64,000 bases of DNA from Candidatus Methanophagaceae archaeon (lineage in GTDB: Archaea; Halobacteriota; Syntropharchaeia; Alkanophagales; Methanospirareceae). The first letter of the stretch is position 1. Each line of letters opens with the position of its first letter. Of this stretch, positions 28,911 through 38,568 are shown piece by piece. The notes under the pieces were generated by a model that was not told where the DNA came from, searched no databases, and saw only the letters and a program-made list of their open reading frames with translations. The DNA is taken from the NCBI GenBank assembly GCA_003194435.1, contig PQXC01000009.1, forward strand, positions 18,296 through 82,295, in the 5' to 3' direction. The position numbers and the translations under genes are program-made.

Positions 28911-31637
28911 TTATCCCCCCTCTCCCTTTCCCTCTTCCTTTATATCAAGCGACAATTCTGGTAGTTCCATCTGTTCCTGCTCTTGCTCCTGCTCCTTACC
29001 TTCGCCTTGACCCTGACCCTGTTCTAATTCTAACTCAGATTCGCCAGCTTCTATCATGCTCTTCAACTCACGCAATGAGGATGACATCTCCGCCAGCGGT
29101 TCCCCGATAGCTCTTATCCCTCTCGCTGCTTTCATACTATCCTCCCTTATTCTTGAGAGCTCACTTTCCGCCTTTGTTATATGCCTTATCACCGCGGAGG
29201 TAGTCTCCTTAGAGGGTATCGCGCCGAGGAATTCCGTCGCCTTCTCCACCACTACCTTTATATCGCTACTGAAACTGTTTGATATCTCCTCTATCCTGTC
29301 AAGCAATATCTCAATATCCCGTATCGCATCATCTACCATTCGCAGCATCTTCACTGCCTTGTCGCCTGCAGGCGGTTTGATACCTTTCAATCGCGCAGTA
29401 AGGTCATCAACCTGGCTCTTTAACTGCCCGAATCCCCTGCTCGCTTCTCTTGTCCACCGTTTCAGCTTCTCCATGCTCTTGCCCGCTTTCTCCAGTCCAT
29501 GCACCAGCATCGTCAGGCTCGCTATTGAGTAGTTGTCCGGGATTCCCAGATTCTTTATCCCCTCTGCAACGTCCAGCCCGGTAAGTAAATCATCAAACAT
29601 CTTCAAACACTGTGCAAGCACCACAGGCGTATTATTCCAGATCGCTTCCGGCTCGATTAGCTCATAATTCCTCCAGAAATTCGTCACTGCATCCCTGTTC
29701 TTCTCTTCCGCGCCCGGAGTATATCCTATATTGGTAATAATGGCGAACGGCTTGCTTGTGCCATAGAATAAAGAGTGATGCCTCTGTAATCTCGCGAAGT
29801 CACTCTCCTTATACGCCTGCTCCAGCCATTCCAGCTCTCGCATCCGCGGTGGCAAACCCGGTCCCGGCGCCCATGGCTGTAACCCAATCATCAGAGTGTA
29901 TATAGCGAAACTATGTGCTCGCGCGGGCGTATCCAGCTTCAGTACATCTGCATCCTTCGCAAATCGCTCGGTCACCATACTCTTGAATGCACCGCCTCCC
30001 AGCCGCGCATCATCAAAATTGTCCGCACGCGTACTCAGTACCGCGATGAAATGCCCGAGCTTCTCCTCCTCTTTCATTATGTTACCCTGTGCATCCACCT
30101 CCAGGAATCCATAATCATGCAGTAGCTCGATATACCGCGATGCCAGCGTGCTTTCAATCGAATGCCGGTAGTTCAACATCGGATTGAATATGATATCCCC
30201 CTCGTTTATCGGCGCATGAGTCCAGCGGAAATACTCGTCCTCACGACCCAGGAGTTCCATAATCTCCTTGAATGACATCTTCTTCATGTCTTCCCTGCGC
30301 TTCTTCAGGCTCTTCACCTCTTCCTCCGAGAGCTCTATCTGATGATAACTCCTTGTATTCTGCGGTGTCGTTATCTCCCGCAATAGCCTGTTCTTCAATG
30401 CATCCAGCCGTTCTAATCTCCGTTCCATCTGCCTCTTCTCCTCCTCCGCATCGCTCACCCGGACCTCGAGGTCAAAGACCGCTTCCTTCAACTCACTCAA
30501 TTTCTTACGTGCTCGCTCCAGTTTCGTCTTACCTTCCTCCACCGCCGCGAGATTCACATGCGTGAACAGTCCTACCCCCTCCTTTGATTCGTACTCCTCA
30601 ATTACACGCTGAGCTTCCCTTATACGTGCTTCATATCGCTCCAGTTCACCCCGCTGCGATTCTATCTTGCCCTGTATCTCCGAGATTCGCGCTTCTATCT
30701 CCACCAGCTTCTCTCTCACCACCGGTATCTCGTCCTCCACCTCATAATACAGGAACAGTTTCTCTGTTGGGAATACGCACTCGTAATAGCCCAGGGTATC
30801 AAATCGGTTCTCATAGCCCCTCGCTCTGTTCTGCAGGTCGTTGAGGTCCAGCCACTTCCCCCGCATCTCCACCTTGCCCCCTGGTAAGAACCCGAGATCG
30901 AGCAGGAACCTGGGTATCGCCCTCTCCAGTTCCTCATCCCTGTTCTGACCCTGAAGGTCTCTACCCAGGAGGAAGAAGAGTTTAAATGGATTTGAGTAAT
31001 TCTTATCCTCGATTATTATCTCCTCGCTGTGCGACATGAGGAAATGGAGCTCTTTCAGTGTTCCAAGCGCATTTGCAGTTGGTAACGCTGATTCCTTACT
31101 CGAGGGCAGTATCCCTATCCCGAAGATCACGGGCTCCGAGCCGAACTGCTTCGATATCCAATCCCGTACATCTATTGCAACATCCAGGACCATGCTCGAG
31201 CCAGTGCCACCTCCAAAAGCACAGACCATGATGATGAAGAAGTCCTTACCACCCGTCCTGTTCCTTAGTTCCGATGCTGCCGCACCTATCGCACTGAATA
31301 TCCTCTCACGGTGCACATTATACATCGCCCTGCCATATATACGATGTTGCCCGCAGCCCGCACCGGCTGCCGATAGATACGGGTCTGGTAACCACTGGTT
31401 TACATTCTTCATCAATATCGTGTCCGGTCTACTGAGAATTATCTTCCGCCGCTCCTCTATCTCAGTACATGCGTTCGCTGATGCCTGGTCGGTATCAATA
31501 ATCAGAAACTCCTCGTTCTTCGGCACTTTACCCGTACTACGCTTCAGCATTCGCAATATGTTATTCACAATGAAACTCCCCTGCCCTCCTATCCCTATTA
31601 CAATCCGGTTTACTGTATCCTCACGCAACTCCACCAT
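28911..31637 (-). CDS. Tubulin/FtsZ-superfamily GTPase (Tubulin_2/FtsZ-like family) with coiled-coil insertion and acidic tail
   Basis: IVIGIGGQGSFIVNNILRML (T1), DFFIIMVCAFGGGTGSSMVLDVAIDV (tubulin signature GGGTGSS), 908 aa. Confidence 0.88.
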   Translation of the reverse strand: MVELREDTVNRIVIGIGGQGSFIVNNILRMLKRSTGKVPKNEEFLIIDTDQASANACTEIEERRKIILSRPDTILMKNVNQWLPDPYLSAAGAGCGQHRIYGRAMYNVHRERIFSAIGAAASELRNRTGGKDFFIIMVCAFGGGTGSSMVLDVAIDVRDWISKQFGSEPVIFGIGILPSSKESALPTANALGTLKELHFLMSHSEEIIIEDKNYSNPFKLFFLLGRDLQGQNRDEELERAIPRFLLDLGFLPGGKVEMRGKWLDLNDLQNRARGYENRFDTLGYYECVFPTEKLFLYYEVEDEIPVVREKLVEIEARISEIQGKIESQRGELERYEARIREAQRVIEEYESKEGVGLFTHVNLAAVEEGKTKLERARKKLSELKEAVFDLEVRVSDAEEEKRQMERRLERLDALKNRLLREITTPQNTRSYHQIELSEEEVKSLKKRREDMKKMSFKEIMELLGREDEYFRWTHAPINEGDIIFNPMLNYRHSIESTLASRYIELLHDYGFLEVDAQGNIMKEEEKLGHFIAVLSTRADNFDDARLGGGAFKSMVTERFAKDADVLKLDTPARAHSFAIYTLMIGLQPWAPGPGLPPRMRELEWLEQAYKESDFARLQRHHSLFYGTSKPFAIITNIGYTPGAEEKNRDAVTNFWRNYELIEPEAIWNNTPVVLAQCLKMFDDLLTGLDVAEGIKNLGIPDNYSIASLTMLVHGLEKAGKSMEKLKRWTREASRGFGQLKSQVDDLTARLKGIKPPAGDKAVKMLRMVDDAIRDIEILLDRIEEISNSFSSDIKVVVEKATEFLGAIPSKETTSAVIRHITKAESELSRIREDSMKAARGIRAIGEPLAEMSSSLRELKSMIEAGESELELEQGQGQGEGKEQEQEQEQMELPELSLDIKEEGKGEGG

Positions 31638-31645
31638 CCTATCCT

Positions 31646-32098
31646 CTATACCTCCTTCTCCCTCGCTTCATAATCTGATATCCTTCTCTTTATGTCGCTC
31701 ATCTCCTCATCGAAGTGTTCTATCTCCACCCCACTGCCTCTTATCTCACTCTCCATCCTCGTAACTGCACTATCTATGCTCCTTGCGGTAGCTACCAGCT
31801 TCTTCGCTTCCTTCTCACCCCTTAACCATATCACAATGCCCATCAATCCCAATATAATGCCCATCGCCACTATCGCATATATAACAACAGAGCGGGCAGA
31901 TTCTGATAGAGAAGACAGAAGCTTCTCCCGGTATTCATTCAATGCGAAAGCTAAAGCGGCTAATATAACGCCCGTGATGGGCATGAGAAGCAGCATCTTG
32001 TCCACTTTCATTCGCGTCAACATCAACACTACTTCCACAGCCAGCACAGACGCAACGACGAGAAAAGCTATGCTCTGGAGTTCCATTTCCATATACAT
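31646..32098 (-). CDS. Small multi-TM protein with C-terminal coiled-coil
   Basis: Hydrophobic segments SIAFLVVASVLAVEVVLML, MLLLMPITGVILAALAFAL, VVIYAIVAMGIILGLMGIVIWL; then SAVTRMESEIRG...DEEMSDIKRRISDYEA. Confidence 0.65.
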   Translation of the reverse strand: MYMEMELQSIAFLVVASVLAVEVVLMLTRMKVDKMLLLMPITGVILAALAFALNEYREKLLSSLSESARSVVIYAIVAMGIILGLMGIVIWLRGEKEAKKLVATARSIDSAVTRMESEIRGSGVEIEHFDEEMSDIKRRISDYEAREKEV

Positions 32099-32161
32099 TA
32101 TTTAATTTTTATCTCAATAAAAAATGTTTCCCTCTTTCTCTTTCTGTAACATAATCAATCT

Positions 32162-33451
32162 TCAATTTTGGCTTCGAGCTGAATCTGATCTTATATACTT
32201 TAGCCGTTCAGAATCATAGCTCAACCTCGAAAGAGCATCAGAAGCGAGAAGTCTGTATCTGCGTACGAAAACGTCAGTGCTCTCTTCTTTCGCTATCGCT
32301 CTCAACTCCTCTATCTCGCTTAGCTTATCCCTCGACCAGTATTCCACAGGGTATGCATCTGTTCCCGGGTTCTCAGCCTGTATCTCTGTCTCCAGCTCGA
32401 ATATCTGCTTATAAAGCTTCTCCAGCAACGCTACTGTTAGTTCCATCAGTGACTTACCATAGCCCAATAACTTTGGCATCTGTGACGGCAACATGCATCC
32501 CTCTATCCTATCCTTCAGCTCCTTCACCTCAGCATCATCCGATATCTCTGCCGCTACTCCTGCCAGTACGAGTACGTCCGCTTTGTAACGTTCAAATTCA
32601 TCACTCAACATCGCACTCAACTGTACAACCACATTCTTCAATAATTCCACCGTGTTATCGTAATTACCGTGCTCTATGCTATGCTCTGCGAGCTTTATAT
32701 CTGTCCTGACCCTGGCAGTATCTGCATTCACTCGCTCACGCGCTATCGCTTCTAACTCCATCGCACTCTTCACGCATATCCACAGTGATTCTTCTATGAG
32801 GGAGACCACTTCATTCATGAACATAGCGAGCTCAAGCAGTTCCATCTCTATATCCATACCCATATCCTCCAGTTTCTTCTCCATCTGCTCTATTTGTGGA
32901 CTTATATCCAGACCCACTTTCCTGAGCTCTCTCAGTGCTATTAAATACTCACTGCATCTATCCTTCAATCGCGAGCAGAGCACCATTTCGTGCCGCTCGG
33001 TTATCTCATGGAGCATCTTATCCACCCACTCAACATCAGCAAAGACCACTCTTCTCAGTTGCGCACTGTTCATCCTCAACTGCCCGGTTATCTTACATCC
33101 GAGTTCTGATAAGCCGTCTTTCACCTTCTCCAGATCTGTTCTGAACTCCTTTGTACTTATCCGATACTTCTCTTCGAAATCACGCAATATTCGCATCTCC
33201 TCCATATATCGGTTTGCAATTGCCCGGATGTCCCGCTCCATTACCTGTTCCCTCACACTCCTCTTCCTTACTGCGACAAGGTATCGCACAAGGAACGAGA
33301 CACCGATCATAGCAGGGATGAATATCAGGATGATGGTGATTGCGAGATCAGAGCCGGTATTGAATAATATGAAGATAGCAATAGCAATCAAAGCTAAGAA
33401 TGCCAGTGGTACCAGTATACTTACAGTTATACTATATCGCTTCATGTGCAA
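32162..33451 (-). CDS. Two-TM protein with long cytoplasmic helical/coiled-coil region
   Basis: ITVSILVPLAFLALIAIAIFILF, LAITIILIFIPAMIGVSFLVRYLVA followed by ~370 aa helical region; overlaps upstream FtsZ-like gene by 20 bp. Confidence 0.65.
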   Translation of the reverse strand: MHMKRYSITVSILVPLAFLALIAIAIFILFNTGSDLAITIILIFIPAMIGVSFLVRYLVAVRKRSVREQVMERDIRAIANRYMEEMRILRDFEEKYRISTKEFRTDLEKVKDGLSELGCKITGQLRMNSAQLRRVVFADVEWVDKMLHEITERHEMVLCSRLKDRCSEYLIALRELRKVGLDISPQIEQMEKKLEDMGMDIEMELLELAMFMNEVVSLIEESLWICVKSAMELEAIARERVNADTARVRTDIKLAEHSIEHGNYDNTVELLKNVVVQLSAMLSDEFERYKADVLVLAGVAAEISDDAEVKELKDRIEGCMLPSQMPKLLGYGKSLMELTVALLEKLYKQIFELETEIQAENPGTDAYPVEYWSRDKLSEIEELRAIAKEESTDVFVRRYRLLASDALSRLSYDSERLKYIRSDSARSQN

Positions 33452-34340
33452 GCCCCCTTAGCTCTCGCAGTCGCTTCAACTGCTCGAACCTGTAAACGAA
33501 GAGATTTGTTATCGCTGCTATATTCCGCTTTGTGGTACAGACTGCCAGATAGCATTCCTTTGTATACATAAGCATGAACTCCTCCACCAGTTCCTTATCC
33601 ACTCGCTCGCCCCTGACATAATACTCAGGAACACGCAGGAATGTAATACCCCGTTCGCTGCTTAGCGGGGCTTCTGCGATGCTTAACTTCTCCATGGATA
33701 CCCGAATGAGGGTTCGGAGGTCGAGCGGTTTATGCCTCAGAAATGGCAGGATATAGCCAGCCAGTCCCTTCGTGAGCTCAGAAGCCCTTGATAGTGCTGC
33801 ATAGCCCGGCTCGTCACTGAACGAGATAATGCTTAATAGTCTGTCTATATTCATTGCCGCTGTTTTATCTCTCACTCCCGCCAGGATGTCCACGATACAC
33901 GATGCTATATATCGGTTATAACGTGGATAATACCGTTCGAAGTTTGGAAGATGCGCTATCCTCTGGTTATCAACAATTATGAAGCTATTGATATATTCTT
34001 TCAGCTTCTCCAGTGTATAGAACGCATTTATTAAGTTCTCGCTCTTCTGGCGCCGCATCGCAGGCAGAACACCAACAAACAGCGTTTTTATACCACACTC
34101 TGATAGCATTGCCGCTGCCCGGGATACCTCATCACCGTCATCGAGTTCTGAGATCACAAAAGCGAAATCAGCTCCCTTTTCTCGACTTATTCTCGACTTA
34201 TTCCACTCTTTATCACTCCTTAACCTGATTACAATCGGTTTATCCCGCCTTATCTCTTTGTACTCCAGCACTGAGTTGAGTATTGCAGTTCCTGAAGACC
34301 CTATTCCTATGAAGAGGTATGCCATACCGTTTAATACCAT
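33432..34340 (-). CDS. FtsZ-fold protein lacking the GTP-binding glycine loop (predicted pseudo-GTPase)
   Basis: YLFIGIGSSGTAILNSVLEY; FVGVLPAMRRQKSENLINAFYTLEKLKEYINSFIIVDNQRI aligns with FtsZ TxPFxFEGxxRxxxAxxGxxxLxxxVDTLIVIPNDRL; MNIDRLLSIISFSDEPGYAAL aligns with NVDFADVKTVM...G.A; T4 loop GGGTGTGAA replaced by LDDGDEVSRAA. Confidence 0.7.
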   Translation of the reverse strand: MVLNGMAYLFIGIGSSGTAILNSVLEYKEIRRDKPIVIRLRSDKEWNKSRISREKGADFAFVISELDDGDEVSRAAAMLSECGIKTLFVGVLPAMRRQKSENLINAFYTLEKLKEYINSFIIVDNQRIAHLPNFERYYPRYNRYIASCIVDILAGVRDKTAAMNIDRLLSIISFSDEPGYAALSRASELTKGLAGYILPFLRHKPLDLRTLIRVSMEKLSIAEAPLSSERGITFLRVPEYYVRGERVDKELVEEFMLMYTKECYLAVCTTKRNIAAITNLFVYRFEQLKRLRELRGLAHEAI

Positions 34341-34374
34341 TTAAAATCTTATCGCATATACCATAAATATTGAG

Positions 34375-35352
34375 ATGAAAAGTGACAGCATAGCTATAAT
34401 GATGTCCAGGCTTATGCTCATGCTTATGCTTATATCTATACTGCTGCTGGGTTATACGCTACCGGTAGCAGGCTCGGACGAGCTAAAGAGGAGTTTGCTA
34501 CGCGATATAATATCAATGGATAAAACAGAGCTATTTAATAATTACGGCGAGCTGGCACTTGCAAAGGCGAAGACACAGGCAGTGATTCAGGGCATGCCTG
34601 GCTATGAAGTGACCGCGGAGACCAGAAACTGGGTGAACATCCTCATTGAGATTATCAATGACTTTGAAGCGATGACTGCCCTGAGCGAGAATAAAGAGCC
34701 ATCATATCATATAGGAGCAATCAGGAAAGCAGAAGCAATCAACAATTCTATATATGAGTTGAAGAGATACGAGACACCAGAAAGAGAGGGGATACCCATG
34801 CTTTTAGAACTCGCACTTAAGCGCTTTTACCGAAAAGAGGGGTTCTTCTTTCAGAATATCGCGGCTAACACAGGGGAGACAAGGTTGAAGATCGAATACG
34901 AATATATAAGTTCAAACGCATATGCATTGGGAGGGATGCCCAGTGACGCCACGCGAATGGAGTTCGAGGCGAGGCGCGATGAGCGCATATATAACAGGGA
35001 TATGAATCGAGCTAAGGAGTATATAAACGCCTCAGAACTACACCTGCACAAAGCCAAGAACTCCCGTTCTGCATTCTTCGGCGCTGCATTCATGCAGATA
35101 ATAAAAGCACGCGATTCGTTCGAGCAAGCGAAGGAGTTATATGAGAAGCATAAAGATAAAGAGCTGGAGAACGTGAAGGTAAGGGAAACAGAGATAGAAG
35201 CTGTTTACCGCAGATTGATGCTCGATACACTTGAGGTCGTTGCATTATATCTCATTGCCCTATCTTTAATTACTGGTATCCTATGGATGAAGTTCATGAG
35301 ATGGCATGGCGAGCTGGATGACACGATGCTGGGCGAGGAGCTCATTGAGTAA
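34375..35352 (+). CDS. Secreted helical protein with N-terminal signal and C-terminal TM anchor
   Basis: LMLMLMLISILLLGYTLPVAGSDE...; C-term LEVVALYLIALSLITGILWMKFM. Confidence 0.65.
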   Translation: MKSDSIAIMMSRLMLMLMLISILLLGYTLPVAGSDELKRSLLRDIISMDKTELFNNYGELALAKAKTQAVIQGMPGYEVTAETRNWVNILIEIINDFEAMTALSENKEPSYHIGAIRKAEAINNSIYELKRYETPEREGIPMLLELALKRFYRKEGFFFQNIAANTGETRLKIEYEYISSNAYALGGMPSDATRMEFEARRDERIYNRDMNRAKEYINASELHLHKAKNSRSAFFGAAFMQIIKARDSFEQAKELYEKHKDKELENVKVRETEIEAVYRRLMLDTLEVVALYLIALSLITGILWMKFMRWHGELDDTMLGEELIE

Positions 35353-35380
35353 CAGGATAAGGGGAAGGGATAAGGATAGG

Positions 35381-37831
35381 ATGGTGGATAAAACAATGAA
35401 AGGAAAAAACCGGATGATTGCTATTGCACTTCTGATATGCGCAGGTATGATAATGATAATTACTACATCCACAATAGAATGCGCCGGTGCATCATCTGCT
35501 ATTTCAGTAACTCCTTCTACTGTGAACATATTCTTCGATTCTCCCACAAAGGATACATTCACAGCAGACAGGACTGTGACAATAACCAATAACGGTGAAA
35601 ACGCAACCAATGTGAGTATCATACCAAGTTATGATTACATTATTATTACACCGCGTGAATTTACGCTTAACCGTGGTGAATCACATCAAATCACAATTGA
35701 AGCAGATAAAAGCGCAAAGGAAGGTTCATACCCTGTCCATATAAAAACCAATACTGATACCGAGACCAGTATCACCGTCAATATAATCTACTGTGCGAAG
35801 ATTACAGTGTCTACATCGCATATTGATTTTGGTGAGGTTGCCAGCGCCAGCACTGTATCAAAAGAGATTACTTTAAGCGAAGAGTACGGGTACAAAACCC
35901 TGAATGATGTGACAATAACACGAATTTCGGGCGAGAATGACTGGGTTAAACCATCCCCGAGCAGTGGTATCACCGTCTCATCATCCCAAAATAAACATAT
36001 TACATTCACACTCACGCCTGGACCACCAGATTACAGTAGACGCGATAACAGATATACGTGGAAGTTTAGCATTAAAAGTGGTAGCCGGTACGTAGAACCC
36101 GCTACAATAACAATCGAAGCCCGGATAATGAGACCGGCGAAGCTCGGTGAAGTAGCACACGCGAAAAAGTTGAATCTCAAATTCGATAAGCCACGGGGAA
36201 CCGTCATGGAGTATCACAGGTATACCTATCTGGCAATAAAGAACGAAGGCGATGAACCCATGACTGTAAGGATTACCCGCCCACCACCCTTAGGGGGCTA
36301 TATTCATGTGGATGCACCCGGTAAGGTTACTGTCGCCGGGAGGGATACCAAAGAACTCAAACTCCATATTACTGCACCATACGATGCACCTGAAGGCACT
36401 TATAAAGGTATATTACGTTTAGACGCTGGCAAGGCGGGTAAGGCTGATGTGGTCATAAGTGTAGTGGTGATATGGCCGGTGGATTTCAACATCTCGTCCT
36501 CTTCGCCCTATTTCTCATATCCGCCATTCTCTATAGACTTCGGCTCCTTACAACTGAAGGAACGGGGATATGAGCAGCGGAGGCTGAATCTCACACTTAC
36601 TGAGTACTATCGCTATAAGCCAGTCAGGAACTTGCGGCTCTCAACAGAGGGGGAATACAGCAACTGGTTAAAGGAGAGGCATGATTTCGCACTGATTCCA
36701 CCCGGAGAATCGAGGAATATCACTATTGTGATACAGCCGGGACTGGAAGCGGTACCTAAGCACTATTCCTGGACGTATTATCTCAGTGCGCGTGAGATAA
36801 GTGCCAAGCGAGTGCAGATAAGAGCGAAGATCGTGCCCCTGAATATCCCTGAGATGATTAAATACCTGGATGCATTCAGAGAAAGCCAGTTGCATCGGAG
36901 CTATCCCTCATCGGAATATATAATATCAAATGGGACAGAACTGCTGCAGGATATAGAGCGTAGCGAGATAGGAGTGGAGGACTGGCGTAAAATACCTGTG
37001 TTGGTAAGAGCAACACTATCCTTATTAGATGCTTTGAACGACAGTATTATACATAGTGCTAACAGAGATTATGACCATGCAGTTGAGAACTTATTGGCTG
37101 CTTCGGTCTCCACATCCACCATCAGCTCGAATTCATTACTGAATAATGACCGCATCTTTGGGTATGCAACCGAGATCGCAGCCAGCGCGGACAGGACAAC
37201 CCGGGATGTAGTGAGAGAAGAAGCGAAGATGCTTGAGTTACGTGCATGGAGTATAAAGAAAGCAGTAGAGCATGCCCGGAATGATATGAGCAAGTTAAAA
37301 GAGGATGAGAATGTGCTTGAATCCGCGTTGTGCTATCAACATGCTGCTACACTCTATGGACTGCTCAATGAGCGACAGAAGAGGCAGGAATGCATCTATG
37401 AGAAGTCCAAGATGATGGACTGGCATGATGAACTGGTTAGTGATGCAACAGACCTACGCATAAGGGCAGAGGGTATCATCTCAGATAGCAGAGAGAGAGA
37501 CCTCGTCAGAGTCTGGAACAGATATCTGCTCCTGAACCCTTATAATTATGACACCTTCTCCACCAGTTATGAAACCGCAGAGGGATACTTTGAGAGGGCA
37601 TCGCATAAATACAGGCTGGCAGGTGAGTCACTTCTATACCGGGATACCATATCCGAGTTGAAAGAATTGGAGGCAGAAATGAGCAGTATAATCTCTTTAT
37701 TCTTCTTTTCATGCATACTCTATGCCATCATCTTCTTATATGCGCTGAACCGGATAGTCTGTGGCACGATGGCGTATTTAAAAGATACTTACGAGCGAGA
37801 GATAGGGGACATCATGGTTAACGCAGGATAG
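35381..37831 (+). CDS. Large secreted protein with tandem Ig-like (NEW3/Hydin-like) domains, helical C-terminal part and C-terminal TM
   Basis: Signal MIAIALLICAGMIMIITTSTIECAGA; repeated FDSPTKDTFTADRTVTITNNGENATNVSI / IDFGEVASASTVSKEITLSEEY / IDFGSLQLKERGYEQRRLNLTLTEYYRYKPVRNLRL; TM near C-term. Confidence 0.7.
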   Translation: MVDKTMKGKNRMIAIALLICAGMIMIITTSTIECAGASSAISVTPSTVNIFFDSPTKDTFTADRTVTITNNGENATNVSIIPSYDYIIITPREFTLNRGESHQITIEADKSAKEGSYPVHIKTNTDTETSITVNIIYCAKITVSTSHIDFGEVASASTVSKEITLSEEYGYKTLNDVTITRISGENDWVKPSPSSGITVSSSQNKHITFTLTPGPPDYSRRDNRYTWKFSIKSGSRYVEPATITIEARIMRPAKLGEVAHAKKLNLKFDKPRGTVMEYHRYTYLAIKNEGDEPMTVRITRPPPLGGYIHVDAPGKVTVAGRDTKELKLHITAPYDAPEGTYKGILRLDAGKAGKADVVISVVVIWPVDFNISSSSPYFSYPPFSIDFGSLQLKERGYEQRRLNLTLTEYYRYKPVRNLRLSTEGEYSNWLKERHDFALIPPGESRNITIVIQPGLEAVPKHYSWTYYLSAREISAKRVQIRAKIVPLNIPEMIKYLDAFRESQLHRSYPSSEYIISNGTELLQDIERSEIGVEDWRKIPVLVRATLSLLDALNDSIIHSANRDYDHAVENLLAASVSTSTISSNSLLNNDRIFGYATEIAASADRTTRDVVREEAKMLELRAWSIKKAVEHARNDMSKLKEDENVLESALCYQHAATLYGLLNERQKRQECIYEKSKMMDWHDELVSDATDLRIRAEGIISDSRERDLVRVWNRYLLLNPYNYDTFSTSYETAEGYFERASHKYRLAGESLLYRDTISELKELEAEMSSIISLFFFSCILYAIIFLYALNRIVCGTMAYLKDTYEREIGDIMVNAG

Positions 37832-37968
37832 GAATAAAAAAACCTTTCTTTCAAAAAGAAAGCTTTACCAAAGAAACATTATACTTCAGGTACTATAACG
37901 GGTAAAGCAAAAACAAAAATCGAAAAGTTTTTAATAGTCAAGAGAGAATACGGATAACGTGGTGTAAA

Positions 37969-38529
37969 ATGAAGAAGAAGTTGGTAGTGGCTATTATTGC
38001 TGTGGCTTTAATAGGAGTAATGGCAGGCTGTGTGGAGAAACCAGAAGTGACGCCGCCGCCAGAGGCAACACCTACGGTGACACCAAAAGTAACACCAAAG
38101 GTGACACCTGCACCAACACCAGTGGAAGTGAAACCACAACTTCCGGTGAAGACGAGTTGTGATATGTGTCATAAGAGGGAATCAACAGCGAATTTAGAAG
38201 CGCACGTGAAAGGTGGACTGCTGGTAAATGGTAAACCTGGCTGTTTTGACTATGCGGGCAAGCCGAATCTTGCGAGTGGCTGTCATGGTCGTAAGAATGC
38301 CACTGTGCATACCGTTCACCCCTCAACAGTTGGATGTATAGTATGCCATGGCAAGATACCAAAGATACCGAAGAAAGGACCGGGAGGTACTACGTGTGAG
38401 GAATGTCACGGCTATCCTGAGCCATTAAAGCCGAGCAAAGGGAATCTCGTGAATATACATCTTTCAAGGGGTAAGGACTGCACAGTTTGCCATGTCGGGG
38501 AGATATCTCAGATACACGGTCTGAAGTGA
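37969..38529 (+). CDS. Multihaem c-type cytochrome lipoprotein
   Basis: Lipobox VMAGC, PT-rich linker, CxxCH x4 (CDMCH, CIVCH, CEECH, CTVCH) plus possible CX12CH. Confidence 0.88.
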   Translation: MKKKLVVAIIAVALIGVMAGCVEKPEVTPPPEATPTVTPKVTPKVTPAPTPVEVKPQLPVKTSCDMCHKRESTANLEAHVKGGLLVNGKPGCFDYAGKPNLASGCHGRKNATVHTVHPSTVGCIVCHGKIPKIPKKGPGGTTCEECHGYPEPLKPSKGNLVNIHLSRGKDCTVCHVGEISQIHGLK

Positions 38530-38568
38530 ATTAGACCGTTCTCTCTCCCCTCTCCTTTTTTATTCAAT

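Noticed and set aside
30272-30844. Proline/serine-rich plus-strand ORFs
   Set aside because: Antisense shadows of the tubulin-like gene coiled-coil region.
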